This document shows positions 34,030-43,587 of a stretch of 64,000 nt of DNA, in pieces. The position numbers and the translations under genes were made by a program. Each line of letters starts with the position of its first letter. Position 1 is the stretch's first letter. This stretch comes from Fibrobacterota bacterium (GTDB taxonomy: Bacteria; Fibrobacterota; Chitinivibrionia; Chitinivibrionales; Chitinispirillaceae): assembly GCA_023412475.1 (NCBI GenBank), contig JAEYNR010000074.1, forward strand, positions 1 to 64,000, read 5' to 3'. The notes under the pieces are model-generated. The model saw only the letters and a list, made by a program, of their open reading frames with translations. It ran no database searches and was not told where the DNA came from.

Positions 34030-36432
34030 CTACCTTTTTACACCAATATTAATTTTGCTGCTGAATTTTCTATCGGGTCCGCTTACGTTAATAACCGCCA
34101 AATAAGTCCCAGTTCCCACTTTTCTTCCATTATAATTGCGACCATCCCACACAAAATACAACCGTTTGGTTTCGTTGTGGAAAACCATAGCCTTTTTCTG
34201 AATAACAGGGTTCTGAACCACATCGTAAATAGAAACAGTTCCCTTTAATGGATATGTATGACAAATGTTACAATCAGGTTCAACCACAATCACCATTCCA
34301 TCTGGAGGAAGGCCTACATTATTAATGGCGTAAGCTTGCTCAACCGGCTCAGGAATTGCCCTCCTGCCCTCTGAGAAAGGATTGTTTTCTGCAAGAAAGC
34401 GCATCTTAAAATGATAGTTAACATTAATCAGAACCTTACGATTTAGATATGCTGTCTGTGTGATATTTTCCAAATCAGTAATTCCAGCTTTGTCAAATAT
34501 CCAGATTGAATCATTTTGCTGGATTCCATTTTGATGGTACACGTTTTGTATTTGACCAGTATAATTGGCATTGCTAAGCCGGTTATCGGGAAACGTGTTT
34601 ACATTATACCCCCCACCTTCCGGTTTTTGAAAGAGAAAGGGCTGATTGGAGAATATTCTTTTTACCGACTCAGAAAATGTAACTCTGAGCATCTGATGAT
34701 CCCGATTATACCAATCCAGATGCGCACTGTTAATAACAGGAGCGACACTATCTAACACAGCAAGCGTGCCTTGGATCAAATAACCTCCTTCAGGAAGATG
34801 CCCACCTCTTGCCATGATTCTGTCGCGTGGAAAAACTGAGGTTCTTGGCATGGCTGATAGTTCTCTGACCGATAAATAAATCACCGAGTCCATTGTACTT
34901 ATGCTTTGAATTGAGAAGAATCTAAAAGAGGGTAAGCTAATAAGCTCCTGCACTCTCTGAAGATCATTATCGTGTAAAGGCCCGGTGTAACGGATTTTAA
35001 TTCTATCGATGAAACCATCTTCATTCATATCAAAGTAGGCAGCATGAGTTAAAACAACCGGGAAATCAAGCAGATTGATAGTCAATGGGACCCTTCTGTT
35101 CAGGGGATTGCTTTGAATGTTTGATAGATTATCCCCAACTGATGCAACTGAATTGATCCAGACCGAATCACCTATCATTATTGAATCCAGTTGAACAGAG
35201 GTAACCTCTCCTGTGTATCTCCCTTCATTATCCTGAAAGACCGCCCTTAGGCTTACCTCATATTCATCAGTCCCAGGCCTTAAAAATCGAAAAGGTCTTT
35301 CATTATTAATTGCAGCTACCGGTTCAGAAAATCGTATCAGTACAGAATCCTCCCCCACATCATGAGCGTCAAGATGAGCCCAGAGAATGACCGGCGCAAC
35401 CCGATCCTGCACAAGAACACTGGTACCCAATACCAGAATCCTTCCTGCAATCACCCCCTGTGCCAAAGTGATACGATCGTTTTCGTTGACAGCAGTATTA
35501 GGCTCATCTCTATTCTCCTGCACTATCAGCACAATAGTGCTATCCTCCAGATACCGATTAACTGTAGTAAAATTTCGATAATCCGGTAAAGATGTCATAG
35601 AGAGAATGCCCCCCAGATTACCTTCCGTAAGTGGGCCAGAAGTACTTATTGTGATACTGTCAATAAAGCCATCTGCATCCTGGTCATAGTATGAAGCCTC
35701 AGAGAAAGTGATTATGTCATCGTATTGAAGCATCTCCAAAAAGACTCTACGGTTCAGAGGATTCAACTGTATATTACCTGGATTATCGGTAATTGATGCA
35801 TCTATATTGATCCATACAGAATCCCCCTCACTCATATAGGATATGCTGTTGGGAATGCCGACAGTTATGCTGTCAGTCAAAGTTACTGCAGAGAGATAAA
35901 TAAGATATGAGACCCCGGAAGGCTTCCTGAAAAGAAAGGGCCTGTTGTGACTGAACGGCCTGACTGTTTCAGAGAAAACAACCCGCAAAGAATCTACAAC
36001 ACCTCCATACGAGATTAGCTGCGCAGCCTGTAAAACAGGAGCAACATTGTCAATAGGTGTAAGCTGGCTTTCCATCACCTTTCCACCATCAGGCAAAATA
36101 ACTTCAGTAAAACGAATAATATCATCACCGGTCACCGAAGTAACAGGAATACCCCGGTTCTCGTCTACCAGTAGCACCACAGCATTATCAGCCGGAAGAA
36201 TAATTTGGAAATTGGGTGAAAAATTTCTCCACACAGGGAGTCGGATGTTCTGTCTGAGAGTGGAGATGTCCCGCTCAACTATTGGCCCGGAATGTGTCAG
36301 GACAATGCTGTCAATAAACCCGTCTGCATCGTTGTCATAATAGACTGCTCTTGAAAAATAGATACTTTCATTGTGGGCCATCGAAAAAGTTGCTCCAATA
36401 AGTACAGCAAGTGCTACCAGTAGTTTTAGCAT
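34030..36432 (-). CDS. Secreted repeat protein with dockerin-like motifs and FlgD-like C-terminus
   Basis: 800 residues with a signal peptide (LLVALAVLIGATFSMAH). Three long repeats of about 220 residues each open with an acidic loop, DNDADGFIDSI, DQDADGFIDSI or DMNEDGFIDRI, similar to calcium-binding EF-hand/dockerin loops. Each goes on with a GP motif (SGPIVERD, SGPLTEGN or TGPLHDND) and later V-RFSE or V-FSESV near PFLF or PFRF strands. The last 90 residues (AMVFHNETKRLYFVWDGRNYNGRKVGTGTYLAVINV) are a FlgD-type Ig domain, common at the ends of surface proteins exported by type IX-like routes. PDCNICHTYPLKG precedes it. It is the second gene of a two-gene unit, 24 bp behind the barrel-TPR protein. 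The function is unknown. Confidence 0.7.
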   Translation of the reverse strand: MLKLLVALAVLIGATFSMAHNESIYFSRAVYYDNDADGFIDSIVLTHSGPIVERDISTLRQNIRLPVWRNFSPNFQIILPADNAVVLLVDENRGIPVTSVTGDDIIRFTEVILPDGGKVMESQLTPIDNVAPVLQAAQLISYGGVVDSLRVVFSETVRPFSHNRPFLFRKPSGVSYLIYLSAVTLTDSITVGIPNSISYMSEGDSVWINIDASITDNPGNIQLNPLNRRVFLEMLQYDDIITFSEASYYDQDADGFIDSITISTSGPLTEGNLGGILSMTSLPDYRNFTTVNRYLEDSTIVLIVQENRDEPNTAVNENDRITLAQGVIAGRILVLGTSVLVQDRVAPVILWAHLDAHDVGEDSVLIRFSEPVAAINNERPFRFLRPGTDEYEVSLRAVFQDNEGRYTGEVTSVQLDSIMIGDSVWINSVASVGDNLSNIQSNPLNRRVPLTINLLDFPVVLTHAAYFDMNEDGFIDRIKIRYTGPLHDNDLQRVQELISLPSFRFFSIQSISTMDSVIYLSVRELSAMPRTSVFPRDRIMARGGHLPEGGYLIQGTLAVLDSVAPVINSAHLDWYNRDHQMLRVTFSESVKRIFSNQPFLFQKPEGGGYNVNTFPDNRLSNANYTGQIQNVYHQNGIQQNDSIWIFDKAGITDLENITQTAYLNRKVLINVNYHFKMRFLAENNPFSEGRRAIPEPVEQAYAINNVGLPPDGMVIVVEPDCNICHTYPLKGTVSIYDVVQNPVIQKKAMVFHNETKRLYFVWDGRNYNGRKVGTGTYLAVINVSGPDRKFSSKINIGVKR

Positions 36433-36456
36433 TGGACACCTCTGATTAAAGGTCTC

Positions 36457-38706
36457 TTATTTACTTTTAATTCCATCAATCTGATCGTCTGCCGAATTAT
36501 TATTTTGCTGCGGTTCATTTTTCTGGTCCGTTTCATTACGGATTCTCAAAACCGTAACCAAAGCATATTCCAGGTCTTCACGAAGTTTCAAAAATGCCTT
36601 TTCGAAAAACCGGATTCGCTTATGTTCATCCGCACCTCTGATATTTAAATCAATATTGTTCTTTAACATCTTTTGTTTCTTATGAAGCCCCTTGATATTA
36701 TCATCGGTTATCTTTATCAAATTAAGTTGAGCGATTCTTGTGATTTCAATAGCCAAAGAATCATAGGTGGTCCGTATACTGTCATATTGGAGAACCTGTC
36801 TTTTGGAAATATCATCTCCGGCCACTTTATATTCTTCCATTGTTTTTGATGCCATCATCAGATACTTCTCAGCATTAGGATAATTTTTCTGTAATAAATA
36901 TCCATACGCCTGCAAAAGCTGTCCCTCTGACTGAATAATTCTCTTTTTACTGACAGCCTCAATCTGCTTACCAACATCAATGCAGTCCTGCCATTGCCTG
37001 GCTTTTACCGCCGCCCAGCCCAGCCCAAGCTGAGCATCTTCATAATAGTAACTCTCTTTGGGTATCATTCTTAATGCAGTAACTGCCTTAGCCATCGCTT
37101 TTTCTTCATAATACAGATATCCCAGCATAATCAGAGAGCGGTTAACAATCTCTTTCTGGGCCGCAGTTTGTGCTTCCTGTCCGTTTATGGCATTGAGCAG
37201 ATGCTTCTCGACTTCCCTGTTACCACTGTTTAAGAAAACATGAACCGTAGCCAGAGAATGCTGAGAAAAGGCATAAAGGGAATGGTCTTCAGTGATCTGC
37301 TCAAATACAGAAGCAGCCTGTGTGTAGTTACCAAGTATTATTTCTGTTTCTCCCATGTAGTAGGCAGCGTGCTGTTTGATCGAGTCGGATACATCGCTAC
37401 TGAAAATCTCCTCATATTGCCTCTTAACCTGCTCATGATTTCCGTTGCGGTAATATAAACGCAAAATTCCTAGTTCAGCCTGAGCTGCAAAGGGACTTTG
37501 AGGATACTTTTCCTTTACTTTTTTATATGCCTGAAGTGCAGCCGATCGCATGTCCAGAAACTCCAGACAAGAAGCTGCGAAAAAGGCGACCGCATCATTT
37601 TTACAGAATTGCGGATAATCAGCTGTAAGCCTGCTGAAAGCGAAATAAGCATCCCAATAGTTCTGGTCATGATAACTCTTCATAGCCCTGTTGTAAAGAT
37701 TATTGAAAGCATATTTTCCTTTATTCATCAGACGCATTGCATAGAGCTCTTCCCGATGCTGCCCAAGCTGTGCAGAACCATAAAGAGAGTGGCTACCCAA
37801 CAAATCAGTCTGCATATTTTGGCGAAACTGATAATGGAAAGCCAACTCTCTCCCCTTATTTACATTGGGCAAATTCGCCCCAAACACCAGGCCGAAACTT
37901 CCCAGATCATTCCACTTATTTATATCTGTAAAGGCCATTATTTTAAGATAAGGTATTGGTGAAACACCCACCTGAAGCTCCATATCCCAGTCAAATTTCT
38001 TGTTTTCAAGAAAATGAGCTGTTCTTGAATTTAGATCACTCATAGCTATCTGATAATCAACAAACATTCTTTTCTGAAAAAATGATGCATGGTATTGAGT
38101 TTTGATCTGAGCTGAATAAGGCATGTCTTCATTAGCTGACACTTTTGGGGAAAAAAGATTTCTGTATGATATTCCAACAATATGACAGCCATAGTCTGGA
38201 TGATTGATAACACGGTAGCTGATACCCAAATCTGCTCCAAAGCCCCAGCTTGGCTCCCCGAAATTACCCTGATATGCCAGGTTGAGATTGGAACCTATAG
38301 AAAATTTTCCCCATGGATTTGTGGCATAAGAGCCCATAAAAAGAAAGTTACTGTTTCGGGATGTTCCAGCTTTCTGCAGATTCTGATTCTGGAAAATATA
38401 GCCCACAACATCATTGCCGTTTTCCCCAATTATTGAGAGCCCCACAGTCTGATACAGCCCCAAGGGCATCGTTGCTCCCAATTCAAAAAGTCTGGCAGGA
38501 TCTCCGGATGAAAACGACAACGCCCCCCGGACTTTCAGATATGGCTCTTCCATAATTATAGCAGGGTTATCGACCGGTGACTGATTGGCAAACACCTGGC
38601 GCCATTTATTGGACAGCAAATACTCACCTGGTAATCCATCTGCACAAATCAGATTTACAGTCACCAGTATAAAAAAAGCCACAAAGGCAAACTTGGCATA
38701 AGTCAT
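36457..38706 (-). CDS. PorV/PorQ-like outer-membrane barrel fused to TPR region
   Basis: 749 residues. A signal peptide (FAFVAFFILVTVNLICADG) is followed by a beta-barrel-like region (about 45-300) rich in alternating strands with aromatic ends (FGADLGISYRVINHPDYGCHIVGISYRNLFSPKV, LGSFGLVFGANLP), as in PorV/PorQ family proteins. From about 330 to 640 there are tetratricopeptide repeats (YWDAYFAFSRLTADYPQF, ALQAYKKVKEKYPQSPFAAQAELGILRLYYRNG, YTQAASVFEQITEDH). A charged helical C-terminus follows. A barrel fused to TPRs suits a docking platform in the outer membrane. It precedes the 800-residue FlgD-ended protein by 24 bp, and I infer that the latter may be its partner or client. Confidence 0.7.
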   Translation of the reverse strand: MTYAKFAFVAFFILVTVNLICADGLPGEYLLSNKWRQVFANQSPVDNPAIIMEEPYLKVRGALSFSSGDPARLFELGATMPLGLYQTVGLSIIGENGNDVVGYIFQNQNLQKAGTSRNSNFLFMGSYATNPWGKFSIGSNLNLAYQGNFGEPSWGFGADLGISYRVINHPDYGCHIVGISYRNLFSPKVSANEDMPYSAQIKTQYHASFFQKRMFVDYQIAMSDLNSRTAHFLENKKFDWDMELQVGVSPIPYLKIMAFTDINKWNDLGSFGLVFGANLPNVNKGRELAFHYQFRQNMQTDLLGSHSLYGSAQLGQHREELYAMRLMNKGKYAFNNLYNRAMKSYHDQNYWDAYFAFSRLTADYPQFCKNDAVAFFAASCLEFLDMRSAALQAYKKVKEKYPQSPFAAQAELGILRLYYRNGNHEQVKRQYEEIFSSDVSDSIKQHAAYYMGETEIILGNYTQAASVFEQITEDHSLYAFSQHSLATVHVFLNSGNREVEKHLLNAINGQEAQTAAQKEIVNRSLIMLGYLYYEEKAMAKAVTALRMIPKESYYYEDAQLGLGWAAVKARQWQDCIDVGKQIEAVSKKRIIQSEGQLLQAYGYLLQKNYPNAEKYLMMASKTMEEYKVAGDDISKRQVLQYDSIRTTYDSLAIEITRIAQLNLIKITDDNIKGLHKKQKMLKNNIDLNIRGADEHKRIRFFEKAFLKLREDLEYALVTVLRIRNETDQKNEPQQNNNSADDQIDGIKSK

Positions 38707-39185
38707 ACAGAATTCCGCCTTTAGATTTTAGATGTCAGAAATGTTCTGTTAACTGATAGTGAAGACTATAATGACGATAGCCATATCTATTGTCATAGCA
38801 TAAATGCTGCCAAACTGATGCGCTTTACTTAGGTGGTCAGGAAGAAAAATGCAGAAAAAGCAAGCAAATTTTGTACTGATAAAAATCAAATTACTACCAC
38901 CAGAGGCGGCAATTCTTGTTTTTAATGCCACTACTCCTGGGAGCGTTAAGACTCCAAAGAGCTGCCGCTTTGTTTTTATTGTGGTGCGGCAAGAGCCCGC
39001 GGTATAAAAACAGTGAAGAACGTTATACCTTCTAGTCAAATTAGCCCATCATAGGCCACTGGCAAAGCTATACTCGTCAGTAAGCAATTGAAAAGAATTA
39101 ATTCGGCTTAAATTTTATAATAAGGGAATAGCTGAGAACGATTGGCGTATTCATCTGCCGGGGTGAGCAAAGCAGACACCGTCAA
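38707..39185. other. Intergenic region without a supported gene
   Basis: 479 bp. Small ORFs exist on both strands (for example a 52-codon plus-strand frame from 38850 and a 96-codon minus-strand frame to 39039), but they lack ribosome sites and recognisable domains. Bases 38890-39000 are richer in GC than the surroundings and may be a decayed gene. No RNA gene is seen. Confidence 0.3.
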
Positions 39186-39716
39186 TCATGTAGCTTTGTA
39201 AAGTCCTCCCTCTGAGCGCAGAAGCTCCAGAGTCTGAACCGGTTTGAACTGAATTGAGTAGATAGTAGCAATTACTTCGCGATCCATAATGGTGAGCAGT
39301 CCGAAAGTAGGAGGCATGTTCTTTTCCATGGGTCCTTTAAGATGTCCAGGATTCATATACAGACGACCATCCTCCAACCGCATCTCATAATGATGAGTAT
39401 GCCCATAGAGAATAATATCCGATCTGACAATGTCATCTCCCAAAACATCCTTTTCGAAACTGTGTACCAGCAAAACATTAAGACCCTGTATAGTCTCAAA
39501 ATCCTTTGCCGCCAGTTTACCACTCTTATAACGAGTGTCATAAATTCCCGGTACCTGTACTATTTCCAGATACTGCTCTCCCAACTCTTTAACATCATCA
39601 TAATCGTCGCCCAGATGATACAGGGCGACAACCTTTTGACGATTTACCAGATAATCTGTTACAGTCCTCAGATACTCTATATTGCGATGAGTATCGCTTA
39701 CAATTCCAATTTTCAT
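39186..39716 (-). CDS. Metallophosphoesterase, YfcE/MJ0936 type
   Basis: 176 residues, normal for the small calcineurin-like phosphodiesterases. Metal-binding motifs are SDTHRN (residues 7-12), HLGDDYDD, GHTHHYE and NPGHLKGP. The third motif, normally GN-H/C-D, reads VPGIYD: the metal-bridging-region Asn is not present in its usual place, while an Asp remains. The enzyme family cleaves phosphodiesters or phosphomonoesters with two metal ions; its natural substrate is uncertain. It lies 15 bp downstream of the transketolase gene on the same strand and is likely cotranscribed with it. CAGG precedes the ATG. Confidence 0.85.
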   Translation of the reverse strand: MKIGIVSDTHRNIEYLRTVTDYLVNRQKVVALYHLGDDYDDVKELGEQYLEIVQVPGIYDTRYKSGKLAAKDFETIQGLNVLLVHSFEKDVLGDDIVRSDIILYGHTHHYEMRLEDGRLYMNPGHLKGPMEKNMPPTFGLLTIMDREVIATIYSIQFKPVQTLELLRSEGGLYKAT

Positions 39717-39731
39717 AACCAGACCTGCCTG

Positions 39732-41822
39732 TTAAACATTGATCGCAACCGGAACTGACTGGGAAATGCGTCCAAGCAAAGCATTGTACTCTTTTAAATA
39801 GATTTCAACCTGTAAGGCCACATTTTCTGCAGTAAAACCAAATTTTTCATCAAGAACTTTATACGGCGCAGATGCCCCGAATCTCTGGAGACCAAAAACT
39901 TTTCCTAAAGGACCAACCAGCCCAACTAAGCTATCTGGTAGCCCTGCAGTAAGACCAAAAACCGGTACACCAAATGGAATAACCGATTCCCTGTACTCAG
40001 GTGATTGCTCATTGAAAAGTCCCGCTGATGGCACAGAAACCACCTGTACCTTTAAACCATTATCAGCTTCGATAATCTTAGAGCCATCAATCAAAGTAGC
40101 AACTTCTGAACCATTGGCAACAAGAACTATATCCGGAGCAACGCTACACTGCTTAACCACATACCCACCCTTGTAAGACTGCATCGCATCTTCAAATCTG
40201 GTGGAGCCGGCTTTAGCTGGAAGATTATTAATGTTTTGTCGAGATAAGATCAAAACTCCCGGTATATCTGCTTCCATAAGCATTTTCCACCCAACAGTGG
40301 TCTCATCCACATCTGCGGGCCTGAGCACCAACAAGCTCCTTTTACCATCTAAATTATTCATCTTCTCCAGTAGTCTTATCTGGGTCTCCTGCTCGATAGG
40401 CTGATGAGTAGGCCCATCCTCCCCAACCCTGAACGAATCGTGAGTAAAGACATATTTTACCGGCAGTTTCATAAGAGCTGCCATGCGTATCGCCGGTTTC
40501 ATATAATCAGAAAATGTAAAGAAGGTAGCGCAGACTGCTTTCAGTCCTCCATGCGCAGCGATTCCGTTCATAACCGTTGCCATAGTGAGCTCTGCCACCC
40601 CAGCCTGCAAAAAAGCACCAGAGAAATCATTTTTCTTTAGTATTTTCGAATTTTTAAGGAAACCATCAGTTTTGTCACTGTTGCTGAGGTCAGCCGAAGA
40701 GACAATTAAATTTCCCACCTTTTTAGCCAAAACACCCAGAACAGTTCCGGAAGCATTTCTGGTGGCAGAGTTGGCTTTCTGCTCAATTGATTCCCAATCG
40801 ATATCGGGTGCTTCCGATGACCAGAACTGCTCCCATTTGGCATTCAGCTCCGGATTTTCTTTCTGCCATTGCAACTGCTGTTGCTTTCGCAAAGAAGCAT
40901 CTTTAATTTTTCTCTCCTTCACCATTTTATAATACTCTGCTACATCACTGAAAACGGTGAAAGGATTCTCAGGGTCTCCGCCCAGATTCTGGACAGTCTT
41001 TCTAAACGACCCACCAGCATCAGTTATAGGCATTCCATGGGTGGAGATTCGAGCCTCAAAAGACTCTGCGGCTTCATTGCGGGCTCCTTTTCCCATAATT
41101 GTTTTACCAATTATTAAAGTCGGTCGTGATTTCTCTTCATTGGCTTTTTTCAGGGCATCTCTTATCTGATTCTGATCGTTTCCGTTGATGGTAATAACAT
41201 TCCATCCCCAGGCCTGATATTTTAATGCAGTATCTTCACTGGAGACTTCAGAGGTTAAAGAGGAAAGCTGTATGTCATTAGAATCATAGAACATAATAAA
41301 GTTATGCAAACCAAGATGCCCGGCCAAACGCCCCACTCCCTGAGAAATTTCTTCCTGAATACCCCCATCAGAGATATATGCATAGGTTTTGTGGGAGAGC
41401 CACTCACCAAAACGTGCAGCAAGGAAACGTTCAGCTATAGCTGCACCCAGAGCCATGGCATGACCCTGCCCCAGAGGTCCAGAGGTATTCTCAATCCCCT
41501 TTTCAATGTCTTTTTCCGGATGACCAGAAGTGATACTGCCCCACTGTCTGAATGACTTTAATTCATCGATGCTGAATATGCCAGCAAGGGCTAAAGTAGA
41601 ATAAAGCATAGGAGACATGTGTCCAGGATCCAGAAAAAAGCGATCCCGGTTAGCCCAATTTAAATCTGTTGGGTCATAATTAAGAAATTCAGAATAAAGA
41701 ATGTTCATAAAATCAGCCCCACCCATAGCACCGCCCGGATGTCCGGATTTCGCCTTTTCAACCATGGCGACTGAGAGAATTCGGATGTTATCTGCAGCTC
41801 GGTCGATTGTCCTCTGGTTCAC
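39732..41822 (-). CDS. tkt: Transketolase
   Basis: 696 residues from a GTG at 41822 with AAAGGAGG placed five bases upstream on the minus strand. Transketolase moves two-carbon ketol units between pentose- and triose-phosphate sugars with thiamine diphosphate. Seen: AKSGHPGGAMGGAD (the N-terminal His and substrate site), ENTSGPLGQGHAMALG, ISDGGIQEEISQGVGR (in the place of the GDG ThDP-Mg motif, where the first Gly is Ser), DSNDIQLSS, then the pyrimidine domain with VFTHDSFRVGEDGPTHQPIEQ, which carries the His and Glu for the cofactor. RRFG-like LQRFGASAPYKVL ends the C-terminal domain. The SDGGIQEE version is like that in Bacteroidota-type transketolases. A small phosphoesterase gene follows 15 bp on. 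Confidence 0.93.
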   Translation of the reverse strand: MNQRTIDRAADNIRILSVAMVEKAKSGHPGGAMGGADFMNILYSEFLNYDPTDLNWANRDRFFLDPGHMSPMLYSTLALAGIFSIDELKSFRQWGSITSGHPEKDIEKGIENTSGPLGQGHAMALGAAIAERFLAARFGEWLSHKTYAYISDGGIQEEISQGVGRLAGHLGLHNFIMFYDSNDIQLSSLTSEVSSEDTALKYQAWGWNVITINGNDQNQIRDALKKANEEKSRPTLIIGKTIMGKGARNEAAESFEARISTHGMPITDAGGSFRKTVQNLGGDPENPFTVFSDVAEYYKMVKERKIKDASLRKQQQLQWQKENPELNAKWEQFWSSEAPDIDWESIEQKANSATRNASGTVLGVLAKKVGNLIVSSADLSNSDKTDGFLKNSKILKKNDFSGAFLQAGVAELTMATVMNGIAAHGGLKAVCATFFTFSDYMKPAIRMAALMKLPVKYVFTHDSFRVGEDGPTHQPIEQETQIRLLEKMNNLDGKRSLLVLRPADVDETTVGWKMLMEADIPGVLILSRQNINNLPAKAGSTRFEDAMQSYKGGYVVKQCSVAPDIVLVANGSEVATLIDGSKIIEADNGLKVQVVSVPSAGLFNEQSPEYRESVIPFGVPVFGLTAGLPDSLVGLVGPLGKVFGLQRFGASAPYKVLDEKFGFTAENVALQVEIYLKEYNALLGRISQSVPVAINV

Positions 41823-42098
41823 AAATGCCTCCTTTATGCTGTATTTTATCTCACAAAAGAGGTTAAAATAATTAATTTTATTGTAATGAGAAAGGAATTC
41901 ACAGGTTGTAGTCGTTTCATATTGCTCAGATTCTTATAGATTTAATCTATGAATCCACGTTATATATTATGATCATAGGAATATATCGATAGGATCTGAT
42001 CCATACTTAAATTATGCAAATACAGATTACATATGCTCATACGGCACCAAAAATCTGAAATCAGCAATTGCCAAGACGAATAACATTTTGCTAAAGAA

Positions 42099-43010
42099 AT
42101 GGCCATAATGCCTCATCATAAAAAGTGTAACCAATATTTGAGAGTTTCTTTTCTGCTATTGTGCTCTTTTTTTGGTTGGCTTTTTGCTGCAGAGTGCAGC
42201 TCTTTTATTGGTATTCGAAGTTTTAAGGTAGAAGTTGAAGATAGTATTCTTTACAGGGACCTTCACTTGCATCTTTATAAGCGTTTAAGTTTTGAACCTC
42301 TTCCTTATGGAATAAAACCCGCAATACTGGAAAATGATCCGGTAAACAACTATATGGCGGTTGCAAGCGGCTCAATCGATGTCGAAAACCAGGTCCCAAC
42401 GCTTCATTTTGTATTGAAGAGCTCATCACACGACGGAGAAGAAATTAAAAATATCCCCCTTAAAGGACTGGAATTCGAGCAGATCGTTGATGTTATGGTT
42501 CTGAAGATCCGTTACTATCTTGAACAGAATATTTCCGGCATTCTGCGAATCAGCTCAACCCCATTGGGATGCACTGTGTTGCTCAATGGGATCACCGTAG
42601 GTACAACTCCTGCAGAACTGACTCTGGAAAAGGGTTCCTACATATTAAAACTCCAACATGATTACCTGTACAACTTTACCGACACAGTAGAGATAAAATC
42701 AGGAAACCATGTTTCAGTTCAGCCAACGATGCGCTTCGAAGGACACCGGCTTAAGCCCTGGATTCTATGTGCCACTATTTTAACCCTAAGCACCACCATT
42801 AGCTGGATAGCAGAAAATTCTTTGCATAGATCGTATTCCAGCCTTGAAGAAGGACTGGAGCCGCCTGTTTACGATAAGGCTTTCAGAAAATATAAACCTG
42901 TAAACTACCTGAGGATCGGGCTGCTTAATGCTTCGTCTCTTTGCTGGACGGTAAACGGGTTTCTAATTGTTAGGAACATTTCTCTTAAAAAGAAAATTTT
43001 TGGTAAATAA
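42099..43010 (+). CDS. PEGA-domain envelope protein
   Basis: 303 residues; a second ATG at 42108 is equally possible. A signal or anchor (VSFLLLCSFFGWLFAAECSS) is followed by an N-terminal domain of about 120 residues with no clear family, then a PEGA domain (about 145-210): LRISSTPLGCTVLLNGITVGTTPAELTLEKGSYILKLQH, with the hallmark Gly-Thr-Thr-Pro-Ala turn. PEGA domains are surface-exposed beta-folds thought to bind glycans or partner domains. One or two hydrophobic segments follow near the C-terminus (KPWILCATILTLSTTISW). The sigma-factor gene begins 1 bp after the stop, so this is the first gene of a four-gene unit with the sigma factor, anti-sigma protein and PKD lipoprotein. Confidence 0.72.
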   Translation: MAIMPHHKKCNQYLRVSFLLLCSFFGWLFAAECSSFIGIRSFKVEVEDSILYRDLHLHLYKRLSFEPLPYGIKPAILENDPVNNYMAVASGSIDVENQVPTLHFVLKSSSHDGEEIKNIPLKGLEFEQIVDVMVLKIRYYLEQNISGILRISSTPLGCTVLLNGITVGTTPAELTLEKGSYILKLQHDYLYNFTDTVEIKSGNHVSVQPTMRFEGHRLKPWILCATILTLSTTISWIAENSLHRSYSSLEEGLEPPVYDKAFRKYKPVNYLRIGLLNASSLCWTVNGFLIVRNISLKKKIFGK

Positions 43011-43011
43011 T

Positions 43012-43587
43012 TTGAACAACAAATATTCATCAACTAACAAATATATAGTGGACAGTGAAAAAAAACTGCTTGAGCAGGCAGCAAAAGGAGACAACGAGGC
43101 CTTTTCCAAGCTGTTTTTTACATACAAAGCTTTGGTTTATAGAGTAGTGTACCGCCTACTTCGTGTTCAGGAGGATGTAGATGATGCTGTGCAGCAAACC
43201 TTTATCGAAGTTTTTAAATCACTTCCAGGCTATGAGGGAAAATCAAAATTCACCACCTGGTTATATAGAATTGCTGTTAATGTTTCCATTCAGCACCTTC
43301 GCAAACGTCGCAGTGACACAATCTCCGATTTTGATCCTGAAATTCTGCCTTCAGAATCAAATAAAGATAATATGGAACATTTGGAATTGCAAAAACAAAT
43401 CAACGCAGCACTGGATGCAATTCCCATTAAAAAAAGAGTCGTTGTAGTGTTACATGATATAGAGGAACGTACTATGGAAGAAATCGCTTCAATTCTGAAA
43501 ATACCCTTAGGTACTGTGAAAAGCCGGCTTTTCCATGGACGTGACGACATGCGCAAAAAATTACAAAAGATACTGGAATCGGTATGA
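43012..43587 (+). CDS. ECF RNA polymerase sigma factor
   Basis: About 191 residues. No ATG is available near the front; I use the TTG at 43012, right after the previous stop, but a GTG near 43048 or a TTG at 42967 remain possible. Sigma region 2 reads AFSKLFFTYKALVYRVVYRLLRVQEDVDDAVQQTFIEVFKSL, with the -10 binding helices FTTWLYRIAVNVSIQHLRKRR. Region 4 has TMEEIASILKIPLGTVKSRLFHGRDDMRKKL, the -35 binding helix-turn-helix. It directs transcription of a regulon in response to an envelope signal. The next gene, an anti-sigma candidate, overlaps by 4 bp (ATGA), the standard arrangement for a sigma/anti-sigma pair. Confidence 0.88.
   Translation: MNNKYSSTNKYIVDSEKKLLEQAAKGDNEAFSKLFFTYKALVYRVVYRLLRVQEDVDDAVQQTFIEVFKSLPGYEGKSKFTTWLYRIAVNVSIQHLRKRRSDTISDFDPEILPSESNKDNMEHLELQKQINAALDAIPIKKRVVVVLHDIEERTMEEIASILKIPLGTVKSRLFHGRDDMRKKLQKILESV

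Noticed and set aside
38749..39039. 96-residue minus-strand ORF and a 52-codon plus-strand ORF
   Set aside because: Neither has a ribosome site, a signal or a recognisable domain.
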